Program-made: the position numbers and the translations under genes
Part shown: piece after piece, positions 5,221 through 5,316 of the stretch
Layout of the letters: every line of letters starts with the position of its first letter
Numbering within the stretch: position 1 is the first letter of the stretch
Notes under the pieces: generated by a model
Seen by the model: only the letters and a program-made list of their open reading frames with translations
What the model was told of the DNA's origin: nothing
Databases searched by the model: none
NCBI GenBank assembly: GCA_029881635.1
Contig: JAOUMG010000189.1
Coordinates: 1 to 5,316, forward strand
Origin: Paracoccaceae bacterium
Lineage (GTDB): Bacteria; Pseudomonadota; Alphaproteobacteria; Rhodobacterales; Rhodobacteraceae
Reading direction: 5' to 3'
DNA length: 5,316 nt

Positions 5221-5316
5221 CAGTGTTCTTTCTCAGCGGCTTGTGCCCGTCTGATAATCTTCAAACGCATTGGCCCCCGTTTTCCGTCGCAAGATCGGCA
5301 AAAAAATCGCGACATC

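Noticed and set aside
5240..5290. ECF-type promoter upstream of the EF-hand gene (minus-strand GGAA followed by CGTT)
   Set aside because: Only 14 bases separate the two elements, whereas ECF promoters of the GGAAC/CGTT kind have about 16-17 after the C; the -35 also lacks the expected C. Not strong enough to call.
5286..5313. Inverted repeat GTCGC/GCGAC flanking an A-run at the right edge
   Set aside because: A 5-base stem with an 18-base loop is weak and likely by chance; it could be the end of a neighbour's terminator, but the sequence stops at the window edge.

Overview
The window reads as chromosomal DNA of an alphaproteobacterium, most likely a marine Rhodobacteraceae (Roseobacter-type) species. 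The evidence is the GC-rich coding sequence, a PleD-type diguanylate cyclase beside a DUF3572 gene, an MttB-superfamily methyltransferase with a short Arg-rich leader, and a compact operon of ECF sigma factor, small one-helix membrane protein and Metal_resist sensor. The assignment rests on protein resemblance recalled from these families, not on a search. Coding density is high and no gap exceeds about 120 bases. I saw no RNA gene, mobile element, CRISPR array or transposon end.

Left part (1-1629, all minus strand). A DUF3572 small protein (1345-1629) is followed by a HAD-family phosphatase (578-1288) and then the 5' part of an MttB-family methyltransferase gene (1-461), which runs off the left edge. 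The 56-base gap between the first two suggests co-transcription. The 116-base gap before mttB, with a strong AGGAGG site, leaves room for a separate promoter.

Middle (1630-3115). A 94-base divergent intergenic region separates the DUF3572 gene from a plus-strand pleD-like gene encoding REC-REC-GGDEF. The cyclase has an intact GGEEF active site and an intact RxxD inhibitory site, so it should make c-di-GMP under phosphorylation and product control. The divergent region contains TTAACCAT, identical to the published CtrA half-site, which would fit a link to the CtrA/c-di-GMP network.

Right part (3159-5207, all minus strand, convergent with pleD). The order of transcription is a secreted four-EF-hand protein, an ECF sigma factor, a 116-residue single-helix membrane protein (probable anti-sigma), and a membrane-anchored periplasmic Metal_resist/CnrX-like sensor. 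The last three genes overlap or nearly touch and look translationally coupled. The layout resembles the CnrH/CnrY/CnrX metal-responsive sigma system, here preceded by a putative periplasmic calcium-binding protein. The gap between the EF-hand and sigma genes carries strong inverted repeats. This locus is the most interesting part of the window: a plausible envelope metal- or calcium-responsive sigma module whose anti-sigma has no recognisable zinc motif.
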